Below, in pieces: positions 47,698 through 57,746 of a stretch of DNA of 64,000 nt. Below the pieces are notes generated by a model. It was not told the origin of the DNA. It did no database searches and saw only the letters and a list, made by a program, of their open reading frames with translations. Location of the stretch: the NCBI GenBank assembly GCA_902594255.1, contig CACJLN010000005.1, forward strand, positions 20,639-84,638. The letters are read 5' to 3'. The position numbers and the translations under genes were made by a program. This DNA comes from an uncultured Pelagibacteraceae bacterium (lineage in GTDB: Bacteria; Pseudomonadota; Alphaproteobacteria; Pelagibacterales; Pelagibacteraceae). Position 1 is the stretch's first letter. Every line of letters starts with the position of its first letter.

Positions 47698-48277
47698 ATT
47701 AATAATCTTAATTATATTTATACTAACCGGATGCTCGTCAATACCAAATAATACAGCTAATAGCTGTTCTATTTTTAATGAAAGATATCTTTGGTATAAA
47801 CATACCAAAAAAGTAGAGAGAGAATGGGGGACACCAATATATATTCAATTAGCAATTATTAAAATGGAGTCTGATTTTGACTGGTTAGCTAAGCCACCAA
47901 GACAAAAAATTTTCAAAGTAATACCTTTTAAAAGACCCTCAAGCTCATTTGGATATTCACAGGCAGTTAGAGGGACATGGGAACAGTATAAAAAAGAAAC
48001 AGGAAATAAATTTGCAACAAGAGCGAGATTTAAGGACAGTGTTGATTTTATTGGATGGTATACAAGTAAAACTGAAAATATTCTCAAAATTTCAAAAAAA
48101 GACGCATTTAGACAGTATCTTGCTTATCATGAGGGATGGGGAAATTATAAATATTATAAAAAAAATAAAAAAGTGATTAGATTGGCAAAAAAAGTAGAGA
48201 AACAATCTAATATTTATAAAAAACAACTTTCAGGGTGCAAAAATACTCTTAATAAAAATAAATATATTATTTTTTAA
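47678..48277 (+). CDS. lipoprotein with lytic-transglycosylase (SLT)-like domain
   Basis: Lipobox IFILTGC; IIKMESDFDW, SFGYSQAVRGTWEQY, YLAYHEGWGNYKYY. Confidence 0.78.
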   Translation: MVILKNKLIILIIFILTGCSSIPNNTANSCSIFNERYLWYKHTKKVEREWGTPIYIQLAIIKMESDFDWLAKPPRQKIFKVIPFKRPSSSFGYSQAVRGTWEQYKKETGNKFATRARFKDSVDFIGWYTSKTENILKISKKDAFRQYLAYHEGWGNYKYYKKNKKVIRLAKKVEKQSNIYKKQLSGCKNTLNKNKYIIF

Positions 48278-51200
48278 ATAATTCTTTCTTTAGCTCTAAA
48301 TCAACTGAGTCAATTCTTTTGGTATTTTTAGCTAATGCCAAATACATTGTTGGTGTCACGTACAAGGTAAAAAATGTTGAAATTATCATTCCTCCCAAAA
48401 TTGTTGAACCTACTGCTAATCTCGAGCCTTCACCAGCACCTGGGCCAATATTTCCTATAACTAAAGGTAACATCGCGATCATTGTACTTAATGATGTCAT
48501 TATTATAGGTCTAAATCTTATTAAACACGCTTCTTTAACTGCTGAAATAATATTTTTTCCTGTAGCTCTTATTTGATTAGCATAATCTACAATTAAAATA
48601 CTATTTTTTGTTGAAATGCCAATTAGTATGATCAAAGCGATTTGAGAAAAAATATTCACTGAACTATTTAAAAAAAGAATAAATACTAATCCTCCAAAAA
48701 TAGCCAATGGGACTGTCAATATTATTATAAATGGGTGTATAAAAGAGTTGAATGTTGCAGCCATTACTAAATAAGCGGTCAGTAAGGCTAAAGCAAATAT
48801 CATAAATAATTCATTACTCGTTTCCTTAATTTCCTCAGATTTTCCCTTCCAGGTAATTTGATTTTTTGGGGCTATATCGGACATTACATTTTCAAAGAAC
48901 TTTATTGCTTCAGTTAAAGTATAGCCTTCATTTATGTTTGCCGAGATAGTCACTGCTCTTTGTCGGTTATATCGAGCCAGTTGTTTAGCAGTTCCTTCAT
49001 TCTTAAAACTTATAAGATTTGCCATGGAAATCAGTTTTGCGTTTGTTTCAGAACGAACAAATATTTTAGAAATTCCATCTTTGTTTCTTCTATCAGATAT
49101 ATATTGCTGAACAATTATTGGGTATTCTTTGCCTAATTTATTAAAGGTTGTGATCTTTTTACCACCATATAAAGTCTCAAGCGTTTCACCTATTGTTTTA
49201 GTTGAAACTCCCAAATCTTTAGCTTTATTTTTGTTTACAATTAATTTTACTTCAGGTTTATTCCGATTGTAATCTGACTCAATTCTTGATAAATTTTTAT
49301 TAGATCTGAGTGCTCTAATTACTTTTTTTTGTATTAACTCTAATTCATCATAAGTATTTCCATAGATTACCATCTGAACAGGTTTGTTGTAGTTGGATAC
49401 TCTTATTGATTGAGGTGATATAGGGAATGCTAAAGCCTGTGGTAAAGTTACAATTTTTCCAATTGCTTCTCTAAGGACAACTTGCTGACCTTTTTCTCTT
49501 TTTTTCCAGTCATCGAGGAGAGCAATAATTATAAAGCTATTGTATGAATTCGCAGAATTTCCAAAACCTGGAACTCTCATTATAAATCTTGAATATGGAC
49601 TATTCTCAGCTTGGAGAAGTGGAAGCAATCTTGCCTCAACCTTTTGAGCTTGCTCTTGAGTATATTCAAATGAACTTCCTTCATCTGTTGCCCCAATAAT
49701 CAAGTAAGCCCCACGGTCTTCCATAGGCAGTAATTCTTTCTTTGAAAAACTAAATAAAAACACTGATGTGACCATTATGAATATTATAAAAACAACAACT
49801 GATTTAGCTTTATTTACAACAACCTCTAATGAATCCTCATAAAAATTGGAAAAACTAGAAAAAATTTTATCAAATTTTTGGACAAAAACTTTCTTTGATT
49901 TTTTCTTGTATAAAAATTTACTTGCAAGCATTGGTGATAAGGTCAGTGCTACGAAAGAGGATATAATAATTGAAAAAGACAATGCGATAGCAGTTTCTTT
50001 AAACAACGTTCCTGTTATACCCTCTATAAAAATCAATGGTAGAAAAACAGCTACCAAAATTAAAGTTGTGGCTACTATCGCAAATGAAATTTGTTTAGAA
50101 CCTCTATATGCTGCCACTAAAGGTGTTTCTCCGTTTTCTATCCTTCTGTATATTGCATCTGTCATAATTACCGAGTCATCAGTAATAATGCCTATTGCTA
50201 AAATAAAACTTAAGAGAACAAAAATATTTATTGATAATCCAAATATATAAAGTCCCAAAAATGAGGCTATTAAACTAACAGGTAAAGCGATAGCAGGTAC
50301 CACTACTGCTTTTAGGTTTCCTAAGAATAAGTAAATAATTAATACAACTAAAACAAAAGCAATTATTAAGGTTTTATAAACCTCTTCAATAGCCGCCTCA
50401 ACATAATTTGCCCTATTAAAAGAAACTCTTAAATCTAGTTCTTCAGGCAAAGACTTTTTAACCTCAATAATTTTTTTTTTAACATTTTTTGAAAGTTCAA
50501 CTGTGGAAGCCCCACTTTTTGCATAAATACCTATTCCAACAGTCTTTAAATTTATTTGATCTCTTGTTTGAGCTTTAAAAAGAGTTTTTTCTGAAACTGG
50601 GCCGAATTCTATTTTTGCAACATCTGATAATAAAATAACCTTGTTGTCATTTTTTTTTATAGGCAATTGTTTAATGGACTCAATATCGTTGTAAGATTTA
50701 TCTAAATTTAAAGTAAGGTCGATGTTATCTGCTTCTAGCGTTCCGGCTGGTAGACTTATATTTTCCCCACGTAATGCAATTTCAACTTCTTGTATTGTGA
50801 GGTCATTTGCTGCTAATTTAATTGGATCAACCCATACTCTGATACTCAGCTCTCTTAATCCTCCAATTCTTATTCTACCAACATTTTTTACACTGGAAAA
50901 TTGGTCGATTAAAAAACGCTCAGCATAATCTCCTAATTCTAAATCGCTCCAAGTTGATGATGACAAAGATAACCACATTGTTGTTGTAAAACCTGCTGCT
51001 CTTTTCAATATTTGAGGAGGATTAGACTCAGAGGGAAGATTGTCAGCAATTCTTGCCACACGCTCTCTAATATCGTTTGCTGCGTTATCTAAATCTATGC
51101 TAGTATCAAACTCAATATTTATTGTGCTTCTGCCATTCTCTGATTTAGAATCTATATTTTTTATACCCTCTGCACCACCAATGACATCTTCTACTACTTG

Positions 51201-51395
51201 AGTTATTTCTTGATCAACAATAGAAGCTGAAGCAGATTTGTAATCAACTTGTACCTGAACAACAGGTGGCTGGATACCACTTGGTAGCTCTCTGACAGGC
51301 AATTTCCAAAAAACGAATAAACCAAAAACAATTAAAATTAGAGACATTACCCAGGATACGGTCGGTCTTTTAATGCTTAATTCAGTGATGAACAT
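48267..51395 (-). CDS. RND-family multidrug efflux permease
   Basis: 1042 aa; LPSGIQPPVVQVQVDYKSASA, GIITDDSVIMTDA, RFRPIIMTSLSTMIAMLPL. Confidence 0.95.
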   Translation of the reverse strand: MFITELSIKRPTVSWVMSLILIVFGLFVFWKLPVRELPSGIQPPVVQVQVDYKSASASIVDQEITQVVEDVIGGAEGIKNIDSKSENGRSTINIEFDTSIDLDNAANDIRERVARIADNLPSESNPPQILKRAAGFTTTMWLSLSSSTWSDLELGDYAERFLIDQFSSVKNVGRIRIGGLRELSIRVWVDPIKLAANDLTIQEVEIALRGENISLPAGTLEADNIDLTLNLDKSYNDIESIKQLPIKKNDNKVILLSDVAKIEFGPVSEKTLFKAQTRDQINLKTVGIGIYAKSGASTVELSKNVKKKIIEVKKSLPEELDLRVSFNRANYVEAAIEEVYKTLIIAFVLVVLIIYLFLGNLKAVVVPAIALPVSLIASFLGLYIFGLSINIFVLLSFILAIGIITDDSVIMTDAIYRRIENGETPLVAAYRGSKQISFAIVATTLILVAVFLPLIFIEGITGTLFKETAIALSFSIIISSFVALTLSPMLASKFLYKKKSKKVFVQKFDKIFSSFSNFYEDSLEVVVNKAKSVVVFIIFIMVTSVFLFSFSKKELLPMEDRGAYLIIGATDEGSSFEYTQEQAQKVEARLLPLLQAENSPYSRFIMRVPGFGNSANSYNSFIIIALLDDWKKREKGQQVVLREAIGKIVTLPQALAFPISPQSIRVSNYNKPVQMVIYGNTYDELELIQKKVIRALRSNKNLSRIESDYNRNKPEVKLIVNKNKAKDLGVSTKTIGETLETLYGGKKITTFNKLGKEYPIIVQQYISDRRNKDGISKIFVRSETNAKLISMANLISFKNEGTAKQLARYNRQRAVTISANINEGYTLTEAIKFFENVMSDIAPKNQITWKGKSEEIKETSNELFMIFALALLTAYLVMAATFNSFIHPFIIILTVPLAIFGGLVFILFLNSSVNIFSQIALIILIGISTKNSILIVDYANQIRATGKNIISAVKEACLIRFRPIIMTSLSTMIAMLPLVIGNIGPGAGEGSRLAVGSTILGGMIISTFFTLYVTPTMYLALAKNTKRIDSVDLELKKELFKK

Positions 51396-52265
51396 TTATT
51401 TATTTATAGGTTTAATTTTCCCTTTAGGTCGGACTTTTTTTAGACCCTCTGCCACTATAATGTCTCCTTCATTTAATCCAGAGATAATTTCAATATTTTT
51501 ATTAGATCTTATTCCTGTAGCCACATTTATTTTATTTGCAATATTTTTGTCTGAAATTTTATAGACAAAAGATTTATCACCTTCTACCATAATACTCGTA
51601 TCTGGAACCCCAACAGAACTTCTTAAATTAAATTTAATACTTACTTCTAATAAAGATCCTGAAATTAATTCTAAATTTTCATTTTCTATTTTAATTCTAC
51701 ATAATAAGCTTCTTGTATCTGCATTTATTCTACTTGAGACAAAATCTATTTCACCTTGAAAAATTTTATCTTTATAACTTGAAATCTTCACTTCTACAGG
51801 CAACCCTCTTTGAATAGAAGCAGAGTAATTTTCAGGAATTTTTATATCTGAATAGATTGTTGAATTATCATCTAGCGTTATTATAAATATATTGTCAGAA
51901 ACAAGTATATCTTCAGTTAAGCCAGTATATCCCAGCACACCATCAAAAGGAGCTAAGATATTTCCACTTTTAAGTTTTATTAAAGTATCACCCTTTTTTA
52001 CAAAATCTTTGAATTTCAAATCCTCATATAGATCTTCTTTCTTGATTTTAAAAGTTTTAGATCTTTTTGAAACTGCGGTACCAAAAGTTTCTATTTTTTC
52101 AGAGAATTCATGTTTTTTTACCTCGGTAACTATTATTCCCGGGGGTGGTTGTTTACTGAATTTTTTTTTGAAGTGGTTACCAATCATTGCTCTCGCAATT
52201 ATTACAGTTGCTATAATCAAAAAGAATATTGATATAATAGAAATAATTTTTGTAGATCTTTTCAT
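51396..52265 (-). CDS. RND efflux periplasmic adaptor (membrane fusion protein)
   Basis: N-terminal anchor, barrel-sandwich lipoyl-like APFDGVLGYTGLTEDILVS, adjacent to RND permease. Confidence 0.9.
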   Translation of the reverse strand: MKRSTKIISIISIFFLIIATVIIARAMIGNHFKKKFSKQPPPGIIVTEVKKHEFSEKIETFGTAVSKRSKTFKIKKEDLYEDLKFKDFVKKGDTLIKLKSGNILAPFDGVLGYTGLTEDILVSDNIFIITLDDNSTIYSDIKIPENYSASIQRGLPVEVKISSYKDKIFQGEIDFVSSRINADTRSLLCRIKIENENLELISGSLLEVSIKFNLRSSVGVPDTSIMVEGDKSFVYKISDKNIANKINVATGIRSNKNIEIISGLNEGDIIVAEGLKKVRPKGKIKPINK

Positions 52266-52271
52266 ATTCGT

Positions 52272-53087
52272 TTAAATTTTCCCATACTCAGCCCAAGAAC
52301 CATCGTAAATACATGGACGATATTTATCATTTATTAAAGAATAAGCTAGTGCCAAAACACATGCAGTAACACCAGATCCACATGAGAAAACAATCTCTAT
52401 TTCTTGACTGTCTTTTATATAAGCATCAAAAATGACTTGAAGATCTTTTTTGTTTTTGAAAGTTTTGTCATCATTTAAACATTCATTAAAGGGTAAACAC
52501 CAAGAATTTTTTATGTTACCACTTCTTAAACCCTTTCTTGGCTCTGGTATTTTTCCTTCAAATCTTTCTCTGCTTCTTGCATCAATCACCTTGAATTCTT
52601 GCGTATCTATATTTTGATCAATCATTTTCATATTCTTTATCAATTCTTTGTTTTCTAATCCTTTGTATTCACTTATTTCAATATTCTTTAAATCCTTAGT
52701 GATTTTTCTTTTTTCTTTTATCCATTTTTTTAATCCCCCATTTAAAACATGGACCATTTCAGCGTTGTGTCCAAAATAAATAAAATTAAACCAACATCTA
52801 CAAGAGCTAATAACATCAGAGTTATCGTAAATGATGATTTCATCATCATTTTTAATTCCCATTTTAGATACTATTTTTTCCCATTCTGCTTTTTCTACTA
52901 TCATATGAGGTAAGTTAGTGTTTTTTTTTGAATTTTTATCTAAATCAAAAAAAACTGCATTTGGAATATGCATTTTTTTATATTCTTCAAAACCAACTCT
53001 TTTAGTTTGGGGCATATGCCACGAACAATCAATTATTTTGACGTCATTAAGGTTTTTATCTAGCCAGTCTGTTTCTACTAGAGACAT
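52272..53087 (-). CDS. sseA: 3-mercaptopyruvate/thiosulfate sulfurtransferase
   Basis: Two rhodanese domains; active-site CGSGVTACV; DARSRERFEG. Confidence 0.92.
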   Translation of the reverse strand: MSLVETDWLDKNLNDVKIIDCSWHMPQTKRVGFEEYKKMHIPNAVFFDLDKNSKKNTNLPHMIVEKAEWEKIVSKMGIKNDDEIIIYDNSDVISSCRCWFNFIYFGHNAEMVHVLNGGLKKWIKEKRKITKDLKNIEISEYKGLENKELIKNMKMIDQNIDTQEFKVIDARSRERFEGKIPEPRKGLRSGNIKNSWCLPFNECLNDDKTFKNKKDLQVIFDAYIKDSQEIEIVFSCGSGVTACVLALAYSLINDKYRPCIYDGSWAEYGKI

Positions 53088-53088
53088 T

Positions 53089-53532
53089 TTATCTTTTTTC
53101 TAAATATTTTTGATGGTATTCCTCGGCTGTACAGTAATTCTTAAGTAAAGAAATTTTTGTAACAACTTTTCCTGATAATCTTTCATTTGTATCTTTCAAC
53201 ACCTCTTCAGCAATAATTTTTTGTTTATCATTTAAGTAAAAAATCTCACTTCTGTATTGTGTACCAAAATCTGGTCCTTGAGAGTTCAAAGTAGTTGGAT
53301 CATGAATTTGAAAAAAAATTTTTAAAATCTTTTCATAGCTTATAATTTTTTCATCAAAATCAAGTTTGACAACTTCAGCATGGTTTGTTTTACCGGTACA
53401 TACTTCTTTATAAGTAGTTGTAGGGCTATCGCCACCACAATAACCAACCTCTGTTTTAATAATTCCCTCAATTTTACTAAATTTAATTTCTGGTCCCCAA
53501 AAACATCCAAGTGCTAAAACTGCTATTTCCAT
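53089..53532 (-). CDS. msrA: peptide methionine sulfoxide reductase A
   Basis: ALGCFWGPE catalytic Cys; GYCGGDSPTTTYKEVCTGKTNHAEVV. Confidence 0.94.
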   Translation of the reverse strand: MEIAVLALGCFWGPEIKFSKIEGIIKTEVGYCGGDSPTTTYKEVCTGKTNHAEVVKLDFDEKIISYEKILKIFFQIHDPTTLNSQGPDFGTQYRSEIFYLNDKQKIIAEEVLKDTNERLSGKVVTKISLLKNYCTAEEYHQKYLEKR

Positions 53533-53567
53533 TGATTATCAAATAAATTAATTTACAAATTATTCAT

Positions 53568-54452
53568 ATGCTTAGTAAAAATCAATTGGGTTTTTTGTAC
53601 ATGTTTATGTCCATTTGTGCCTTTTCTTTAATGGATATTATAGTCAAATGGTCTGTTGATTATCCAATTGGGCAAGTATTGTTTTTTAGAGGCTTTTTTG
53701 GAATAATTTTTTATTTTTTTATTATTCCAAAGGAAAGGCTCCATAATTTTTATCAGACTAAGAGACCAGGTTTACATTTGCTAAGATGCATTTCTGGATT
53801 AATTGCTCTAGTATCAATATTTATTGCATTGCGAGAATTACCTTTAGCAACAGTTGTAAGTATATCTTTTGCAGCACCGATATTTACTACAATCTTTTCA
53901 ATTTTTTTATTAAGTGAAAAAGTTGGTATTTTTAGATGGCTAGCAGTGATTATAGGTTTCATTGGAATTTTGATTATAACAGAACCGGGAATAAGTGAGT
54001 TAAATATCTATTATATCTTTCCAATAATTTTTTGTTTAGGACTTTCTTATGTAGCAATAACAATCAGACAACTCTCTTCAACTGAACCAGTATGGTTAAT
54101 TTCTTTTTATTTCTCTTTATCAATTATGATACTAAGTTTTTTCACAATTCCACAAGGGTGGGTGATGCCAAGTTTTAATCATTTGGTTTTATTATCTTTT
54201 GTTGGAATTTTTGGTGGAGTTGCTAATTTGTGGTTAAGTCAGTCCTATAAGTACTCAGAGGTCTCACTTGTTACTCCACTTAAATATTTGGCGTTAGTTT
54301 TTGCAATATTTTTTGGCTATTTAATTTGGGATGAAATTCCAACAATCAAAACACTTTTTGGAGCTTTCTTAGTAATAATTTCAACATTAATAATTTTTAG
54401 AAGAGAGATTTACAAAAAGAAAGTTGTTACCCCTGAGCCTTTAAATGACTAA
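53568..54452 (+). CDS. EamA/DMT-family transporter
   Basis: 10-TM drug/metabolite transporter pattern; two EamA repeats. Confidence 0.9.
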   Translation: MLSKNQLGFLYMFMSICAFSLMDIIVKWSVDYPIGQVLFFRGFFGIIFYFFIIPKERLHNFYQTKRPGLHLLRCISGLIALVSIFIALRELPLATVVSISFAAPIFTTIFSIFLLSEKVGIFRWLAVIIGFIGILIITEPGISELNIYYIFPIIFCLGLSYVAITIRQLSSTEPVWLISFYFSLSIMILSFFTIPQGWVMPSFNHLVLLSFVGIFGGVANLWLSQSYKYSEVSLVTPLKYLALVFAIFFGYLIWDEIPTIKTLFGAFLVIISTLIIFRREIYKKKVVTPEPLND

Positions 54453-55080
54453 TGTTCCTAAATATTGGAATAAAGCAAAAAAGTATTTATGCCAAAAAGA
54501 TAAAGTTATGGCAAAATTAATCAAAAGATATCAAAGTCCTACAGAGACAATATTAACGTCTAGAAGAGATATTTTCTTTTCATTATGTAAGAGTATAATT
54601 GGACAGCAAATAAGTGTAGCAGCCGCCAATTCAGTCTTTCTAAAATTTAAAAAAAAATGTAAGAACAAAATCAACGCAAAAACAGTAAAAAAGTTATCTT
54701 CAATTCAATTAAAAAGTTGTGGATTAAGTAAACAAAAAGTTAACGGAATAAAAAGCTTATCTAAACAAATATTAGATAAGAGCTTTGACCCAAAACTTAT
54801 TGCCAGCATGAATGATGAAGAGGCGATAATTTATCTTTCTAAATTAAGACAAATTGGAAGATGGTCTGCTGAGATGATATTATTATTTACTTACAACAGA
54901 CCAAACATTTGGCCAATTCAAGACATAGGCTTATTAAGAGCAATTTCAAAAAATTATAATAAAAATTATTTACCACCAGATACATTTATCAATTTATTGA
55001 ATAAAAGGTTTTCACCATATTGTTCAGTCGCAACCTGGTATCTTTGGCGTAGTATTGATCCAGAGCCGATACAGTATTAA
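54445..55080 (+). CDS. DNA-3-methyladenine glycosylase II (HhH-GPD)
   Basis: SIIGQQISVAAANSVF, LRQIGRWSAEMILLFTYNRPNIWPIQDIGL HhH-GPD. Confidence 0.88.
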   Translation: MTNVPKYWNKAKKYLCQKDKVMAKLIKRYQSPTETILTSRRDIFFSLCKSIIGQQISVAAANSVFLKFKKKCKNKINAKTVKKLSSIQLKSCGLSKQKVNGIKSLSKQILDKSFDPKLIASMNDEEAIIYLSKLRQIGRWSAEMILLFTYNRPNIWPIQDIGLLRAISKNYNKNYLPPDTFINLLNKRFSPYCSVATWYLWRSIDPEPIQY

Positions 55081-55364
55081 TTACCCTCGACAAGCTGATG
55101 ATGTCTTACAACATGACCTTTTAAAATATTATGAGCTTCTTGATAGTCTGTTGAATCGTAGCACTTTACGGCAGTATCATAATCAGGAAACTCAACTACA
55201 ACTGTTCTAGGCGACTCAACTCCATCATTAGTTCTGTTTTTTCCACCTCTAACTATGAATTTACCAGAAAATTTTTCTATAGCTGGCTTAGCTTTGCCCG
55301 CATACTCCTTAAGTTTTTCTAAATTATTGATTTTTTCATATATACAAACCCAATAACCTTTCAT
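55077..55364 (-). CDS. DUF1330 family protein
   Basis: GKFIVRGGKNRTNDGVESPRTVVVEFPDYDTAVKCYDSTDYQEA. Confidence 0.88.
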   Translation of the reverse strand: MKGYWVCIYEKINNLEKLKEYAGKAKPAIEKFSGKFIVRGGKNRTNDGVESPRTVVVEFPDYDTAVKCYDSTDYQEAHNILKGHVVRHHQLVEGN

Positions 55365-55406
55365 AATTCTCCTTTTTTAATTTTTTTTTTGTGATACCAA
55401 ATTTTA

Positions 55407-55934
55407 ATGACAAATAAATTAATAGTCACCTTTGAAGAATATAACAAGATTGTTGAAAAATTAGCAATACTTATACATCAAAATTATAAACCAACAGTGC
55501 TTGTTGGCATAATGAGAGGAGCCGCACCCATTATAGATATTTTGTCACGAATTCTTAAATTACCAATTGCTTATATAGTAATTCAAAGTTACTCTGGAAA
55601 AGGTACCGAAGATAAACAGGGAGAATTAATGTTTGCGAGGGAAATAAGTTCTTTAGCAAATAATGAGGATTTTAAACGAGTACTTTTAATTGATGATTTA
55701 TCTGACACAGGATTAACTCTTAATAAAAGTATTGAATGGTTAAAAAACTATGGCCCAACAAAAGACTTCATTAAAGAGGTAAAAACTGCATGTTTGTGGA
55801 AAAAAAAATCATCAACATTTGAACCAGATTTTTGTCCTATAAAATTGAACTCTGATCCCTGGATTGTTCAACCAACAGAGCACTATGAAGAAATATCTAT
55901 AAAAAAAATTATAGAAAAAAATAAAAAGGGCTAG
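55407..55934 (+). CDS. purine phosphoribosyltransferase (xanthine/hypoxanthine type)
   Basis: PRPP motif VLLIDDLSDTGLTL; VGIMRGAAPI. Confidence 0.88.
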   Translation: MTNKLIVTFEEYNKIVEKLAILIHQNYKPTVLVGIMRGAAPIIDILSRILKLPIAYIVIQSYSGKGTEDKQGELMFAREISSLANNEDFKRVLLIDDLSDTGLTLNKSIEWLKNYGPTKDFIKEVKTACLWKKKSSTFEPDFCPIKLNSDPWIVQPTEHYEEISIKKIIEKNKKG

Positions 55935-55952
55935 GTAAAACTAGCCCTTTTT
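55923..55952. terminator. bidirectional intrinsic terminator
   Basis: AAAAAGGGCTAG-GTAAAA-CTAGCCCTTTTT: perfect 12-bp inverted repeat giving U-tracts on both strands between convergent genes. Confidence 0.9.
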
Positions 55953-55961
55953 TTAAACTCT

Positions 55962-57272
55962 TTAAGCTACAATAAAACTTATGAAGCTTAAGATAGCAAT
56001 AACCCAAATTGCTGGTGAAGTTGTTGAAAATTTACCAGTAAATATTTTGATTAAAGCATAAGAAATAAATGCTAAAGCAATTCCATTACTTATACTATAT
56101 GTCAAAGGCATTGATATCATGGCTAAAACTGCTGGAGCTGACTCAGCAATATCGTCCCACTCTATGTCAGTGATATTTCTAACAAATAAAACAGCAACAT
56201 ATAGTAGAGCTGCGCCATCTATCTCTTTAGGAAGGCTTGTAGCTAAAGGAGAAAGAAATAAACAAGCTAAAAATAAAAGTCCTATGACCAAGGAAGTCAT
56301 TCCAGTTCTGCCACCAGCTTTTACTCCTGCTCCAGACTCTACATAACTTGTAACTGTGGTAGTACCCATCAATGCACCTGCTACAGTTCCAACACTATCT
56401 GACATCATCGCTTTTTCAATATCTTGGACCTTGCCTTTTTTATCAACTTTACCTGCAACATTGGCAACTGATGTTAAAGTTCCAGCCGTATCAAAAAAGT
56501 CTATAAATAATAAAGTAAATATAACCGTGGACATTCCAGCAGTAAATGCTGCAGTTAAATCAAAATCCATTAGGTAAGTCATTGGCGGTATGCTTCCAAC
56601 TACACCGTTGAATTTTGCAAGACCAGACGCCCAAGCAATAATGCTAAAGACTATGATACCAATAATAATATTTCCTTTAATATTTAGTTTTTCCATTACA
56701 ATCATTGATACAAAGGCAAGACAACCTAAAATGATGAGTGGATTTTTTATATCTCCTAAAGTGACTAATGTAACAGGATGGTCTGCAACTACTCCCATTA
56801 TTTCAAGACCAATAATTGCTAAAAACAAACCAATTCCAGCTCCAATTCCTAATTTTAAACTTCTTGGGATAGAATTAATTAACCATGCTCGTATTGGCGT
56901 TAAAGAAATAATCAAAAATAGAACACCTGCAACCAAAACAGCTCCTAAAGCTGCTTGAGGAGTGTAACCCATACCTGCAACTACACCAAATGCAACAAAA
57001 GCATTAATTCCCATTCCTGGGGCTAAACCAATTGGCCAAGTTTTACCGTAAAAGGCCATTATGAAACACGCGAGAGCAGTAGCCACAATAGTAGCAGTAA
57101 AAACTGCACCAAAATCAAAAAAACCCTTTTCTGGACCAGCAAACTCTCCTGATAGTATGAAAGGATTTAAAAACATTATGTATGCCATAGTTAAAAAAGT
57201 TGTAACTCCGGCAATTACTTCTGTTTTAAAATTTGTTTTATGTTTTTTGTAATTAAAATATTTATTTAACAT
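55962..57272 (-). CDS. NCS2 family purine permease (AzgA-like guanine/hypoxanthine)
   Basis: TEVIAGVTTFLTMAYIMFLNPFIL, GLAPGMGINAFVAF, DFFDTAGTLTSVA. Confidence 0.93.
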   Translation of the reverse strand: MLNKYFNYKKHKTNFKTEVIAGVTTFLTMAYIMFLNPFILSGEFAGPEKGFFDFGAVFTATIVATALACFIMAFYGKTWPIGLAPGMGINAFVAFGVVAGMGYTPQAALGAVLVAGVLFLIISLTPIRAWLINSIPRSLKLGIGAGIGLFLAIIGLEIMGVVADHPVTLVTLGDIKNPLIILGCLAFVSMIVMEKLNIKGNIIIGIIVFSIIAWASGLAKFNGVVGSIPPMTYLMDFDLTAAFTAGMSTVIFTLLFIDFFDTAGTLTSVANVAGKVDKKGKVQDIEKAMMSDSVGTVAGALMGTTTVTSYVESGAGVKAGGRTGMTSLVIGLLFLACLFLSPLATSLPKEIDGAALLYVAVLFVRNITDIEWDDIAESAPAVLAMISMPLTYSISNGIALAFISYALIKIFTGKFSTTSPAIWVIAILSFISFIVA

Positions 57273-57399
57273 TTTTCCTCCTATATTTGTTTTAGGTATT
57301 TGATTCTCGCTAAAAATTCCCGGTAAATTATTATCTTATTCACACAATACAACTAAGAAGTTTATATTTATAGTTTGTCCTACTTGTTATCATGTTTAA

Positions 57400-57705
57400 A
57401 TGAGAAATCTGAAACCTATAATTTTAATTTTAGTTTTGTCTTTTACTATCTCAGCCTGTCAGACTATTAAAAATAAAACTGATGAGATCGTTGAAAAAGA
57501 GAATCAAAAATTAACTAAATACATTGGTAAAACATCCAGTTTACTAAAAATGGAATTAGGTGCTCCTAGTGAAGATTTTAAAAACGAAAAAGGGAATTTA
57601 ATTTTAGTATATAATACTAAAAAGTACGGGATACCATGTGAGAGAAGATTTGAAATAAATTCTAATTCTATTGTAATTGGATTTATTTCTAATGGATGTT
57701 TTTAA
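57400..57705 (+). CDS. small predicted lipoprotein
   Basis: Signal peptide with lipobox FTISAC; conserved-looking region KLTKYIGKTSSLLKMELGAPSEDF. Confidence 0.7.
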   Translation: MRNLKPIILILVLSFTISACQTIKNKTDEIVEKENQKLTKYIGKTSSLLKMELGAPSEDFKNEKGNLILVYNTKKYGIPCERRFEINSNSIVIGFISNGCF

Positions 57706-57711
57706 AAATTA

Positions 57712-57736
57712 CTTGCGGAGAAGTTATCTCCGCAAG
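57712..57736. terminator. hairpin between small lipoprotein gene and hsp20 (likely hsp20 terminator, possibly bidirectional)
   Basis: CTTGCGGAGA-AGTTA-TCTCCGCAAG perfect 10-bp stem; minus strand followed by TAATTTTTAAAAA. Confidence 0.75.
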
Positions 57737-57746
57737 CAAGGTCTAT

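Noticed and set aside
49846-50250. 134-aa plus-strand ORF inside the RND permease
   Set aside because: Antisense shadow; no motif, and the RND gene is intact across it
56119-57252. Run of plus-strand ORFs (75, 73, 122, 63 aa) opposite the NCS2 permease
   Set aside because: Fragmentary shadow translations of an intact transporter gene
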